From: Limanda limanda | Lineage: Eukaryota; Chordata; Actinopteri; Pleuronectiformes; Pleuronectidae | Length of the DNA: 64,000 bases | Direction of reading: 5' to 3' | Assembly (NCBI RefSeq): GCF_963576545.1 | Contig: NC_083655.1 | Location: 1,688,922 to 1,752,921 of the forward strand | Part shown: positions 46,394-64,000 of the stretch, one piece after another | Numbering within the stretch: position 1 is the first letter of the stretch | Layout of the letters: every line of letters starts with the position of its first letter | Translations under genes and position numbers: made by a program | Notes under the pieces: model-generated | Databases searched by the model: none | The model's input: only the letters and a program-made list of their open reading frames with translations | What the model was told of the DNA's origin: nothing

Positions 46394-46835
46394 CTGTGAA
46401 GACATGACCTGATCACTCACATGTCACAGTCCCACGTTGTCATTACTTCTCTCAAGGAGGTTGTTTTCACCCAGTATGTTTGTGTGTTGGTTGGTTCGTT
46501 AGTGGGATTATAAAAAACAACAGATTACCAGTGAACTTGGTGGAAGGTTGTGGTCTGTGAACCAGGTCGGGGGAGGGCTCTTTCACAGACATGTTCAGAG
46601 GACTGATATTTACCAGTGTGTGGAATTTGGTGCAGATCCAAATCAAAATGAGTCTCTAGTGGATTTCAAAGTGGTTTCATAAGGAGCGTGTTGGTTCTTG
46701 GTGGAGGTATGAGCTCTTTGAGTGATTCTGAGAGATTAGTCACCAACTTCAATGAAGCTGTGTCCTAATGCAGGGGCCACACTAGAGGAAACTAGATCCT
46801 CTTCAGAGCAGGTCACAGTAGAAACAGTCTCTTAC

Positions 46836-46899
46836 TCTGTGTGTGAGGGTCCAGGTTCATTCCTGAAGTTTAGAGGATCATCTTTGGACTTGTCACTCT
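46836..46899 (-). pseudogene. Remnant of the NLR repeat exon in unit B
   Basis: The GTAAGAG donor side and about 64 bp of a 120-bp repeat exon remain. The sequence then jumps to DNA that in A lies beyond the far end of the array (AGGAGTTGTGCTGTTGTAC). The acceptor and the other eleven exons are gone. Confidence 0.8.
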
Positions 46900-46904
46900 C
46901 AAAG

Positions 46905-47564
46905 GTTGCAGGAGTTGTGCTGTTGTACAAGAACAATAATAAAGTGACCTTTCATGTAATATTGGTTTATGTAATTTGTAAATCCACCAATAAACCTGCA
47001 TTGCCAAAAACAAACATTGAATAAAAAATTACTTTTGCAACTCAAGCATTTCTCGATCTACACAAGGAAACTCATCTAGTATCATGTTAAAGTCATAAAG
47101 GCTTGAGATGAATTACAGAACTTTATAGACAGCAGCACTTTGTAAACATTTTTAGGAGTGAGACATGTGACCTCAAGTAGTTTGAGGTCACATGATGCAA
47201 GTTTCAATCGACCACTCGATTATTCAGCCAGTTGCAGCATTTTAATTAAAGTTCATTGTATAGTCTCAGTTACATTTCTTTGCCGTAAGGGTTTGATAAT
47301 GACATCTTAGGAATCATTGTCATATCTTTTTCATAAATTTATTGGCCTTTATATCGGTATCAGATTTTCTTTCACTCTAATATCGATATGGTTTTTGAAC
47401 GAACTCTCAGAAACTGATGCTTCAGGATGTGTCTGCTGATGCAGCTGAGATGAAGCTGTTAGAGCAACGTGACAAGAATAAAGTAGTTTACAGCATCTCC
47501 ATGACAACAGGGTTATTCTTTAGAGCAGAATATTGTAATTCTCAGTTCAGAATAAACAGTAAAC
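46905..47564. other. Spacer between NLR B and HHLA2-like B
   Basis: Homologous to 29290-29954. It contains a private duplication-like patch near 47130-47190. No exon recognised. Confidence 0.45.
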
Positions 47565-53952
<6,388 letters not shown>

Positions 53953-55576
53953 CTTCACTCTGTGAGAACTGACATCCTGCATCTATTCCATCTGTGAGAA
54001 CTGAAAGTGGATTGAAGGAAGGAGAGACGGTGGAAATGTGTAGATAAGCAGGTTGGAGGTTCAGACAGTCTAAAGTTCAAACTGACTCACATGTTTATTG
54101 GGGGAAACTGAGGTTCAGAGTCTGAACTATAATATCTACATTGTAAATCAAACTGTCCTCTAATATAAAGTTGCACTATAAACATTGTTAAACATTAACC
54201 AACTAGAGGGTTCAGGTTGTAAAATTGCAATAAACTGCTCTTTCTTTCCTGAGCGAGAGCAGAAGTGACTAACGTTAGCAGAAGGACTCAAAGTCTGAAC
54301 ACAGGTGTTATAAGGTTCAGTGGCTTCAGCCCTTTTTTAAATATTTATAATTCTAATTCAAACTTCAGACTGTATGTTCTTAACATTTTAAGGTTCACTG
54401 CTCTTTGTGAGGGTTATTATTATCATGCTATCCTCTTAGTGTATCACTGGTATGAAGTGGTTTCAGAATGACACCAAAATCACAATCTTCTGGGACAACA
54501 CATCGTCACAGGCCTCCCTTAGAGTGGCAGTGTGTAGAATCTAGTGACATCTAATGGTGAAGTGTCGTGTTGCAGCTGAACACCTCTCACTCACCCTCCT
54601 CTCCCAAACATGACAGAACCTGTGGTGACTTCAGTTTTCATAAGAACTCAAAGGGTTTAGTTTGTCCAGTCTGGACTCCTACAAGAAACATGGCGGCCTC
54701 CATATATTCTGTGTGTAGTTAGTTAGTTAGATATAAAGTTAAAATAACAGAGTGACACCTAACAAACAATAATATGATAGTTTCAAACATGTTCAATATT
54801 ACAGAATCCATTAAAATAAATGGAAAACATGAGACCCCACATTAACACCTTCTCCCAAAAGAAACTCACAAATGTTCAAAGTTCAAACTACATTTAACAG
54901 TAAAGATTATGAAGCTGATGCTTGAAAATGATCAGTGACAAAGACAAACAGTAGAAACTGGCTCAGGTCAGCTCGTGCTGGAGGAGTGAGAAACACACAG
55001 GAAGTGTGGTGATGTTTGTGTGCACACACACACAGAGAGAGGTCTGCTGAACATCACACATCTCACGTTCACACTGTGATGAACCGATGGACGGTCACAG
55101 GGAACCACAGAGAAGTGAAGGAGTTAGGACCAATCAGATAGAATATAAGTAAAAGGTTTATAGCTTTCTTTCTTTAATAAAAACTACAATCCAAACACAC
55201 ATAATGTGACATCTGCAGAACATCATCCAAACACAATCTAATAACTTAGACTATGTTTCATTATTCTCATTATTATCATGACGCATGTAAGAGGACTCTT
55301 TACTCGCTGTGAGCTTCTTCTGTCTTCGTGAATTTGATCTTTGCAGAACAAGAGGTTGTGTCCGTGAGACTGTTTAAGGTCAAAGAAGTGAAAGAGGTTA
55401 AAGTGGTTTGTCTCCGAATTGAAAAACCAAAAGAAAGAACTGAAGCTGCAGCCTGAACGACTGTGGATGGATGTTGATGTTGACTGTGGTGGAAAATAAG
55501 CAGCTGAGGGACAAACTGAACAAAAGACTTTTTATTTTGCTGCATTGAGGAATTTCTTTAATGCGACAATATAGGG

Positions 55577-58500
55577 GCGAGGAGTCACCCGGATTAATAT
55601 CTTCATACAATAATTTTTAATTTAAAGTTTTAAAAAACTTGAAATTATTCAAGTTTGTTAAAACGGTGTAATTTTGAAGCCAAAGACAATTTCCCTCAAT
55701 ATGCACAATATATACCGGTTCAATCCCCACTCTTCCCCATCTGCATGCCGAAGTGTCCTTGGCAAGATACTGAACCCCTTAATGGCCCCTCATAAAATGT
55801 TGAGTGTACTAAAAATGTAAGTCGCTTTGGACAAAAGTGTCAGCTAAATTACATGTAATGTGATAAAAGTATTTTAACTTTATTTACACAGCTTCGTTTA
55901 ACATCTTTACAAAGTGATTGTGTTGTTGTGTGGATCTGTGTGTTGTGTTGTCTATACCAACCAGCTCTGCTCCCAGTAGAACTACATGCACCAACATTAT
56001 ATAGACTAAACTTTAACACTTTAACTCTTAACAGAATTCACTGTGCTGAAGTCATCTGTCTGTGCAATATCAATGGTTCATGTGCAATCCATTCACTGTA
56101 CATATTTACACTTTATTTATTAGTTTAATTGCAATGATAGTTTCAACAGAATAAAAGAATATTAAACTCGTATTTTAATTGGATTTGTGTGGTTTGAATA
56201 AACATTTAAACTCAGCAGACCTCTATGATTTTATTTTTGTTCTGCATATATTATTATAATGCTTACACACTTGAAAGTCGCCGTTTATAAGCAGCATATA
56301 AACAATTAAAATATGATTGTATGATTGTAAGCAGATATCAGTGTTTTCGTGTAGATTCCTGCACTTTTATCTGAATTATAACTGGGGACAAATCCTGTAG
56401 AATTTTGTGCTGTTTAAATACTCATTGAATGTTTAGATTATGTTTTCAGTTTGTAAAGTTTAGTTATAGAAGAGAGGTCGGATCACAGATGGTAAATAAA
56501 GACGAACAGCTTTCAAAAAGTCGATAACATTTTATTTGTGTAGCCCATATTCACAGATCTATATTTGTCTCATAGAACTTAACAAGGTGAGACATCCTCT
56601 GTTCTTAACCCTCGAGAATAAAAATACATAAAACTAAACCTCAGAGAGCCACATGTGAGGATCTGTCCCAGGACGGACAGACGTGCTACAGATCCTGAGA
56701 ACATCAGAAATATAAGAATATTTACAACATTGGTTCGAAGAAACCGTACGTAACAAAGTGAAAACCAAATGAGTTGAGGACTTATTCCCAGTAATGGTAG
56801 AGTTTGTGAGGAGGAACATTGTATAACAATCTCCTTGTTTAAAATAATGGTCAACGGTCAGCTGCTATTCACGATCAGGATCCACCATGATCCAAGAAGA
56901 GAAGCCAAAGTGTTTGTGTTTTTCAAAGTTTAAACACTTAGATAGATATTCTATAAATAAAGAAAACAAAACAAATTGGAAACTAAAATTATATCCAAAT
57001 AAAACTTAAACTAACCTAAACTAAAGCTGAAACCACGTAGTTAATGAACATCTTGTAAAACAGCTGCAGATTTGATCAGATTCTTCTTCTTGTGTTTGAA
57101 TTTGAATAGTTTTATTTGGTGGATGAATGAAATCAACTGATAAATAATAAATAATAAATGTATTGATCAGATGTAGAGTTTCATCACGAACTCAATCTCT
57201 TCTCCATCAGTACAAAGTATTTCCAATAAATCGGATCCTTTGGACGACGTGTTGTTCACACTTTGTGTTTGGTCACCGTGACAACAGCCTGTTGCACAGC
57301 TCCATGAAGAGATGATGGTCTCACTCTGCTGCACAGGAAGTGACCTCAGAGCTTCAACATCTGCTGGACAGATGTTAGAGCAGCGTGTTCATGAACATGG
57401 CGTCACAGTCACATGTTACACTGACACACGTGTGTTGAGGATCATCACAAAGTCACATGATGACCTCTCCACACAGTGAGAACTGGAGCCTGTCAGGAAC
57501 TGACTCTGTCAAACATTTCTGATCCTGAAGTCACAAAGAACTGAGACGGGCTGGAACAGGAAGTGACATCATCATGTTGAGACAAGTGTCTCCACAAAAT
57601 AACACAAACTGTTCAACACAACAGGCCCAACATGTCCCCTGTCTTCAGGACATCATCTCTCAGACACTTTCTGTCCCTTGTCTCTGCTGGGAACCTCCCG
57701 TCATCAATTATTTCCCAGCATGCAGCTGTTCCTAAAGGCTGCTACAGTCTCCCCCTGGTGGTTGTTCTGAGGTGGTGCTCGAGAACACACAACAAGAACT
57801 TCATCTACGTTTGTATAAAACGTCCTCGGGTCAGTTTTCTATTAAATATGGTAAAATGTTTATGAAACAGTTTCCTCAGAGACTTAAAGATGCTCTGCTC
57901 TTCATCGACTCTTCTTCATTCTGTAAATGTCTCATTCACTTTTCTTCTGCTTGTTTCTATTCTGTCAAACTGGTGATTTTGTTCTTTTACCTGCACCAAG
58001 GACGAGATGTTTCCACCTGTTTGTTTGAAGAGGAAAGAAACGCTGAGTCATGATTCCAGTGAAGTCGGTGGAAGGATGTTTATTGAGCATTAAAGCAGAG
58101 ACAAGTAGAAACAGAACTTTTCTCTCTGAGATGTTTTTCTTCTCGTTACATCTGGTTTGTCACAGAGGAAATGATCCATGTGTTTGACTCATAGACTGAA
58201 TATAAAGGCTTTGACTGGGATGTGCTGCTGTTATACTGCAGCGCCCCCTGTGGGTCAAAAGTAGAAAAGCCACCACCGCTCTGCACCTGATGCAGAAATG
58301 AAAACGTCCCAGTTTTAAGTCCAGAGTTTTGATCTTTGGTGTCAAAGACAAAACTCTGAATTTAAACTCAAAGTGATTTGATTGTGTTGAACTTTGTGTT
58401 GAACTAAATCAATTTGTGACGTGAATCCAGGAACAAACAGAATGTGGTTCTACACACATGGAGACAGACTGAGGGACAAAGGTGGAACAGAAAAAAGGAA

Positions 58501-58592
58501 ACTTAAACACATACATGTGACTCTTTATAGAGGGGTTATATATTCTGCTTGTGTTGTGTCATTTCAATAAACACCTTTTCATGTGAATAAAC
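55577..58592. other. Unit C distal non-coding region
   Basis: Homologous to the same part of A and B. The 140-codon open stretch of A/B is broken here by a 1-bp deletion near 57797. No gene recognised. Confidence 0.5.
55709..55862 (+). mobile_element. SINE fragment private to unit C
   Basis: Begins with a tRNA B-box-like GGTTCAATCCC and contains GTAAGTCGCTTTGGACAAAA followed by GTGTCAGCTAAAT, typical of fish tRNA-derived SINEs. Absent at the same position in A and B. Confidence 0.7.
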
Positions 58593-58689
58593 TAGGGCTG
58601 TCAAAATTTACGCGTTAATCTATGAGATTATTGTGCCCGAGATTAATGCGATAAAATATTTTAACGCAGTTAACGCAACTTTGTTTACT

Positions 58690-59035
58690 TCCGGTGTGCG
58701 GAAGAAAATTCAGCTCCTTGAGCAAGCTGCCAGCGTCGCCCTCACCGGTGACCACTGGACGTCAGTCAGCAATGACAATTACCTGGGTGTCACAGCTCAT
58801 TTTATTGACAATGTATGGAAAACTAGATATTTTGCGTTGGAAGTAAAAAAATCACGTTATACAGCAGTGCGAAGGAATTCCTCGACGCACTTCAAACACA
58901 GCCCGTCAAAAGATAAGTCCCGTCTGCCACCCTGGCTCAGCACAAGACCAACATCTCGATGTTGACTTCACCAGAGCTGGCTAAACTGGAGAAGTTGGAG
59001 AAGCTACTTGTACCATGCAGGCAACTCCCATCTTT
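58690..59035 (+). pseudogene. hAT transposase remnant
   Basis: Plus-strand frame with ALTGDHWTSVSNDNYLGVTA and HFIDNVWKTRYFAL, a conserved hAT core. A frame change follows, then TSPELAKLEKLEKLL. N- and C-terminal parts are missing, so it is inactive. Confidence 0.8.
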
Positions 59036-59149
59036 CCGTCCTCTCATGTGCACTTTTTTATCTTCCTTGAACTGTGTGTGTGTGTGTGTGCGCATGTTCG
59101 CCTGCGCGGCGCTAGCTCCTAGCCCCCGGAGCTAACCGGGCTGCTAACT

Positions 59150-59212
59150 GGAGCAGTGGGAGCAGTGGGGGCTGGAGCTAACTGCTCCAGCCCCCACTGC
59201 TCCCACTGCTCC
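59150..59212. repeat. Perfect inverted repeat, 29-bp arms, 5-nt loop
   Basis: The left arm 59150-59178 starts GGAGCAGTGGGAGCAG. The right arm 59184-59212 is its exact complement, with loop TAACT. It lies inside the hAT of unit C. Confidence 0.95.
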
Positions 59213-60323
59213 CACTGGGTCTGCTCTGGGGCTCTAGCAGCCAGGCTTGGTCCACCTGACTCTGTTCAAAACGATATGGTTGCAAGATTGTATCTTCGTC
59301 TCCAGCACTCATAACAGGTAAATCTGAGGAGGGCTGTTTTAGACAGGGTAAAAAGGTGCTGTTTTAAATGATCCTTGTGGTATTTTGACCAAAATATGTC
59401 TCAGACATTTCATTAAGACCCCAAGGAACCATATCAACTGTAGTAAAATAGGCATAAGGTGGGACCTTTGAAGTAGCAGAGATCTTCCTGTTTTCATTTT
59501 CATGTTTGTTTGCACTTTAAGTTTGTGCACTTTAACATGACAGATTTGAATGTCAGTTCAGTTTACCAAGGCCACTTGTTATGCTGTTGTGTGTGTTGTT
59601 CAATGTTAAAGATGACAGTACCAATGGTCTCAAATACACCTCTTTTTTTTTACCTTTTACTAATCTGGATGTTTCAATGAAGAAAGAAGCAGTTTCATTG
59701 TTTCTAAGGACATTGGGAATATTTTCAGGTGGTTTTTAAATATTTTTTTTTACACAATTTATCATATATGATATTTAACGACCTGGCTGCCACTTTATAG
59801 GTAGGTGTTATAGGCCTGAGCCTCTTTGAAAACACAACATTATGTAAAATACAGGCTGTCTGAAGTGATTACTCGTTAATTTATAAGATTTAGTCTTTAG
59901 TAGAAAAACAAACTTTTAATCGCAATTAATCTAGATTAATGAATTTCAAAATGTGAGATTAATTAGTTAATTTTTTTTAATCTATTGACAGCCCTAGAAT
60001 AAACACAATCGGTGTGGAGGGCCATCTAGTGGTGAAGTTACATATTACAACCAGCTCCTCTGATTCCTCTGGAGCTCTGTCTCCACTCTGCCTCCCAGCA
60101 ACAAGGCCCAGTCAGAGCCGCTCTACACACAAGCTGCTGCTGCTTCAGCCTCTGGATCCTCAGGACACAGCTCAGCTTCCGTCCACACACACTGTCCTCT
60201 TCACACTCACCTCCACGAAGACCACCAGCTGTTGAGAGAAGAAGACATCAGTGTCACAGAGACTCACTTCATCAGCTGTGAGTCAGTGATGCAGCACATC
60301 CAGTAGAAAGAGCAGCAGGGACT

Positions 60324-60513
60324 TCAGTCCTGTTCAGAGGTGGAGCAGCTTCCTCTCTGCTTCATGTTCACGTGTTGGAATGAACACGCTAAGAGCTCAG
60401 TGTGTGTCCTCTGCATGTCAAAGTGCAGAGTGGACACCTGAGAGGTGGATTTACTGCTGTTACAGGTGAAGACATGTTTCACTGTGTGTTGATGAACATC
60501 TGCTTCTGACAAA
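60324..60513 (-). CDS. Candidate terminal exon of NLR C
   Basis: Third copy of the conserved 62-codon segment with the same acceptor, phase and TGA. Its translation is identical to A. Confidence 0.3.
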
Positions 60514-61405
60514 CTGGGACCAGATGAGACAGATGGACCTCAGCAGAGGTTCTGCTCTGTATAAAGAGCTCCTGGTTACCATGGTGATGAGGAGAGGCTT
60601 CAGTCCCACTGATCTCAGAGCTGTGACAAAGATCCACCTGATCAGTTCTTCACTGATGAAGTGAGAGGACAAACTGTCTCAGATCAGATGAAGACGTCTC
60701 TGTCCCTCGTGTGAGGCTGTCAGCTGTGGTCCAGCTTCACTTCCTGTTCACATGAAAACAACAACAACTGTCGTCTTCACGTCAACTCAATCACATGATC
60801 CCAAGCAGCTTGTGGCTCGTCTGATTGGCCGACTGTTGTCTCTCTGTGTCTCTGTCCAATCCTGACGTCTGTCCTCATTGTCCTCTCACAGCTTCACTGA
60901 GGAAACACTGAGGCCTGAACTACGAAGACACTTCAACATGTCCAGGAGATCTTTCTGAGATCAGCTCAACTGAACCTGACAGACACAGTCAGGCTAAGTG
61001 GTCACATGACGCTGGTGATCAACTCAGGTTTTCCTCATCGAGATCAGAGCGAGCACATAAAAGAGGCGGGGTTTACTTTGTATGACCAATCACAGACATG
61101 GACAGTTTGACTGACAGCAGAGCCTCATATTTCACAACCAGGATCAAACTGTTTTAAATAAAAATCAGAGGAGAACAAACACATGATCCAGAATAAAAGA
61201 AACTGAGTCACAGCTGCTAAATGCAGGAAGAACAGCTGGTAAAACATCTGGGATTGTGTTAATGTGTCAGTTACAGCGCCCCCTGGTGGCATCTGGTAAA
61301 AATATATTACGTGACCACGACATAATAACGTGTGAACGAGATAAATAACTTGAGGCCACGAGATCTGAATCTGTTGTTTACTAACAAGACGAGTGGAAGA
61401 GAAGA
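60514..61405. other. Unit C non-coding block
   Basis: Homologous to 19632-20535 in A. No gene seen. Confidence 0.5.
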
Positions 61406-61610
61406 AGACACACACTGTCTCACTGACTCTGAGGACACACACTGTCTCAGTGTCTCTGAGGACACACACTGACTCACTGTCTCTGAGGACACAAACTTTA
61501 TCAGAGTACACACACTGTCTCACTGTCTCTGAGGACACACACTGTCTCTAAGGACACAAACTTTATCAGAGTACACACACTGTCTCACTGACTCTGAGGA
61601 CACACACATG
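61406..61610. repeat. 27-bp minisatellite, unit C (short)
   Basis: Only about 200 bp of the array found in A and B. Confidence 0.93.
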
Positions 61611-62046
61611 GACCTGTCTTCAGGAAGCTGACTGAGTGCATCTGGTGTTTTGGGGACAGGATGAGTCTGGAGACATTGAGATGTTCTGGGTGAGTTAGAG
61701 ATCAACTGAACCAACCAGACGTTGATTTAAACTTTCCTTATCCGTCCCTTTAAGGAGAGTGTGCACCACACAACAGTGTAGAGTCACTGTGGTCAGTGGG
61801 TGGAGCTTTGATACGGGTTGATCTCCAACTTAACCTGGAGCAGGTAAGCCGTTCATCATAAGTAACCATGGTGATTTACCTCGTTAAGAAGTGGACGAGC
61901 TTCGTAGGACTGAAAAAACTAAACCTGAAGTTCACCTGATAACCACAAATCCTGCTTGGTAGCACAGACCCTGGATCTGTGATACTGACTGTGTTTAGTA
62001 AAATACTGATGAAAGCAGCGTGGACTGACTCCACCCATCTACTGAC

Positions 62047-63493
62047 CTCAGAGTCTCCAGTCGACAGGTTGGACTCTGCTGTAGATCAAGCAGCTCCTTC
62101 ACTACTGAGTTCTTCAGGTTGTTGTTGTACCTCAGATCCAGTTCTCTCAGATGAGAGGGGTTTGACCTCAGAGCTGAAGCCAGAGAAGAACAGCTGATCT
62201 CTGTCAGTCTGCAGCTCTTCAACCTGAATAAAAAATACAACTTAACTGTAAATTAAACTGAGTTCATATTTGAAAATAACAGACACATATTCATGTCAGC
62301 ACAGACTGATAACATGGAAGATAAATATCAGATCAGACATGTTGGACTAAAAACGAGTCCTGATTCAGTACAAATAGATTATTTGGACCCGGTCTCTGTC
62401 CTGCAGATCAGTTTAGGAAATCCAGAACTAAACTCAGTGTTTGAACAAGTTGATGAATATTTAAAATGTCACAGATCAATTAATGAATGGATTCAAGTTA
62501 TGTATGAAGTGGAATTATGTTAAATTAGGATTAAGTAAAATAAATTGTGAATAAATGCTGTTTTATAGATATGAGATCTACAAAAGTCAGTCAGTGAACT
62601 GACCTCAGAGTCTCCAGTCGACAGGTTGGACTCTGTAGAAAACCACACAGCTCCTTCACTCCTGAGTCCTGCAGGTCGTTGTTGAAGCTCAGATCCAGTT
62701 CTCTCAGATGAGAGGGGTTTGACCTCAGAGCTGAAGCCAGAGAAGAACAGCTGATCTCTGACAGTCTGCAGCTGCACAACCTGGATAAAGAAATATGAAT
62801 ATTAGAATGTGTCCTCCTGTTGTTGTGGATCGTCCTCATGTCAACACAGACTCTCAACATGCTGCTGACCTCAGTCCAGTCTGTGACCTGAAGATAAATA
62901 TCAGATCAGACATGTTGGACCATTGTTTCATTCATCAGCTTCTTCTCTGTGTGTTGGTCACTGAGCAGGTTTGTGTAATTAAACACTGTTTAAAGTAGGG
63001 ATGGCTCCTGATGTCACTTCCTGTTTGTTTCTATACTTATCAACTGTCCAACGTGTTTCGATAAGAATGTGTCTTATTTTGAAAACCTGAGGAGGACGAG
63101 TGCTCGGCCTCAGTCCACATGTTATTTACTGACACTTTCTCAGTGATCAGGAGCAGGTGAGTGCAGGTGAATGGAGTTGATGAGGTGGACGTGACTGACA
63201 GGCTGGGTGAGGGACAGATGACTGAGGGACAGTGAGCAGAGCAGAACTGAGACAATTTAAATAAATAATGACCCAATAAGAAAGAAAGTCTGAAAAGTGA
63301 AGAAGGATTTAAGGACCTCAGAGTCTCCAGTCGACAGTTTGGACTCTCCAGTCCAGAACACAGCAGCTTCACTTCTGAATCCTGCAGGTTGGAGCTGTTA
63401 CTCAGATCCAGTTCTCTGAGATGTGAGGGGTCTGACTTCAGAGCTGAGGCCACGACTTCATAGTGAGTCTCTGAGAGTCGACAACCTCCGAGT
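62047..63493 (-). CDS. NLR (NLRC3-like) gene C, LRR exons only
   Basis: Exons (minus): LRR1 63317-63493, LRR2 62604-62780, LRR3 62047-62223, each 177 bp, phase 2-2 and open. All three are one codon longer than in A and B, with the extra residue in the same loop ([36 protein letters not shown]). The RING and NACHT exons would lie off the right edge, beyond the insertion at 63787. Confidence 0.82.
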
Positions 63494-63786
63494 CTGTAAT
63501 TAAAGAAAATATCTGTTAGAATAAAATCAGAAAACACAACATTCATACAAAACGTGATCATGTGACCCTCACCCTGGTAAATCCCCTCTTTGCCTCATGA
63601 ACAAGTTAAAAACTCCTCAAGAGAATCCTTTCAGATGTGGTTCAAGCGTTGATTCAGACTGACAGAGGAACTCATTAGATTCAGGTGGTCAAAGGTCAAG
63701 GTTAAACAGCATGTTCATGGCCTCTTGAAGTATCAAGTCTGTCTTTAGGGGATTTCTTCACATTTTGAATCAAAGATAAACTGATT

Positions 63787-64000
63787 GGGGCGCTGTCGAG
63801 ACGCGAACGATGTAGGACGTGTTTTTCGGTCGCTCCTCGGGAATGTGATCATAATATAGTTTTAATGTCATTTTAAGTTCCTCGACTGTCCGCAACTTTA
63901 AGGTGATCGATCGTTTTTAAAGAGACCTGCATCTTGTGAGTCGGAACCGCATTAATGTCGAGCTCTCGGGCGAAAAATGAGTCTACGAAGTCGGGCCGGA
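63787..64000 (+). mobile_element. Possible 5' end of a LINE (L1/Tx1-type), private to unit C
   Basis: Homology to A and B stops abruptly after CTGATT. The new sequence is CpG-rich, unlike its surroundings, and leads to an ATG at 63955 (MSSSRAKNESTKSGR, open to the edge), compatible with a LINE 5' UTR and ORF1 start. It could be another element or a rearrangement breakpoint. Confidence 0.35.

Larger units (their letters stand above)
58593..59996. mobile_element. hAT element private to unit C
   Basis: Inverted ends TAGGGCTGTCAAA and TTGACAGCCCTA, with a perfect 8-bp target duplication GAATAAAC (58585-58592, 59997-60004). A and B show empty sites. It carries transposase remains and a nested repeat. 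Confidence 0.93.
55577..64000. repeat. Segmental duplication unit C (runs off right edge)
   Basis: Third copy, beginning with the same boundary sequence. Only the 3' part of the cassette is visible: the NLR LRR exons and their downstream flank. Private insertions are a SINE (about 55709-55862), a hAT (58593-59996) and a sequence starting at 63787 that interrupts the intron upstream of LRR1. Confidence 0.9.

Overview
The window is a piece of a teleost fish genome, probably a spiny-rayed fish. The genes have short GT-AG introns. The NLR has a fish-type FISNA-NACHT exon followed by 174-177 bp LRR exons. The non-coding sequence is rich in hAT elements with 8-bp target duplications, LINE tails and microsatellites. 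Every recognised gene is on the minus strand, so each reads from high to low coordinates.

Left part (1-16554), single-copy genes. The first five coding exons of the muscle nicotinic acetylcholine receptor delta subunit (chrnd, 922-4686) run off the left edge. Upstream lies a complete 21-exon cip2a (6085-15916), which I could splice by hand into a 907-residue reading frame. Its introns hold a LINE with an 11-bp target duplication, a probable solo LTR and a GATA microsatellite.

Right part (16555-64000), a tandem segmental duplication. A cassette of about 19-20 kb is present as unit A (16555-36664), unit B (36665-55576) and the start of unit C (55577 to the edge). In minus-strand order each full cassette carries a B7-family immunoglobulin gene resembling HHLA2/B7-H7 (signal, IgV, IgC, Ig, TM, tail), then an NLR with RING, FISNA-NACHT and LRR exons. 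Human HHLA2 and CIP2A are neighbours on chromosome 3q13, so the synteny supports the HHLA2 call. Co-duplication of a T-cell ligand-like gene with a cytosolic NLR is the main feature of the window.

The units have diverged in structure more than in sequence. Unit A's NLR has twelve consecutive 120-bp, phase 2-2 exons encoding a 40-residue repeat, all open. Unit B has lost the array through a junction inside its last exon. Unit A has two LRR exons, the second an in-frame fusion of two exons still separate in B and C. Transposon insertions private to B (LINE, hAT, LINE tail) or C (hAT, SINE, possible L1 5' end) post-date the duplication, while a hAT and a solo LTR shared by A and B pre-date it. 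A 27-bp minisatellite shrinks from A to B to C. The first exon and the 3' end of the NLR are not certain. A 62-codon segment conserved in all three units, in the right phase, is proposed as a terminal exon.
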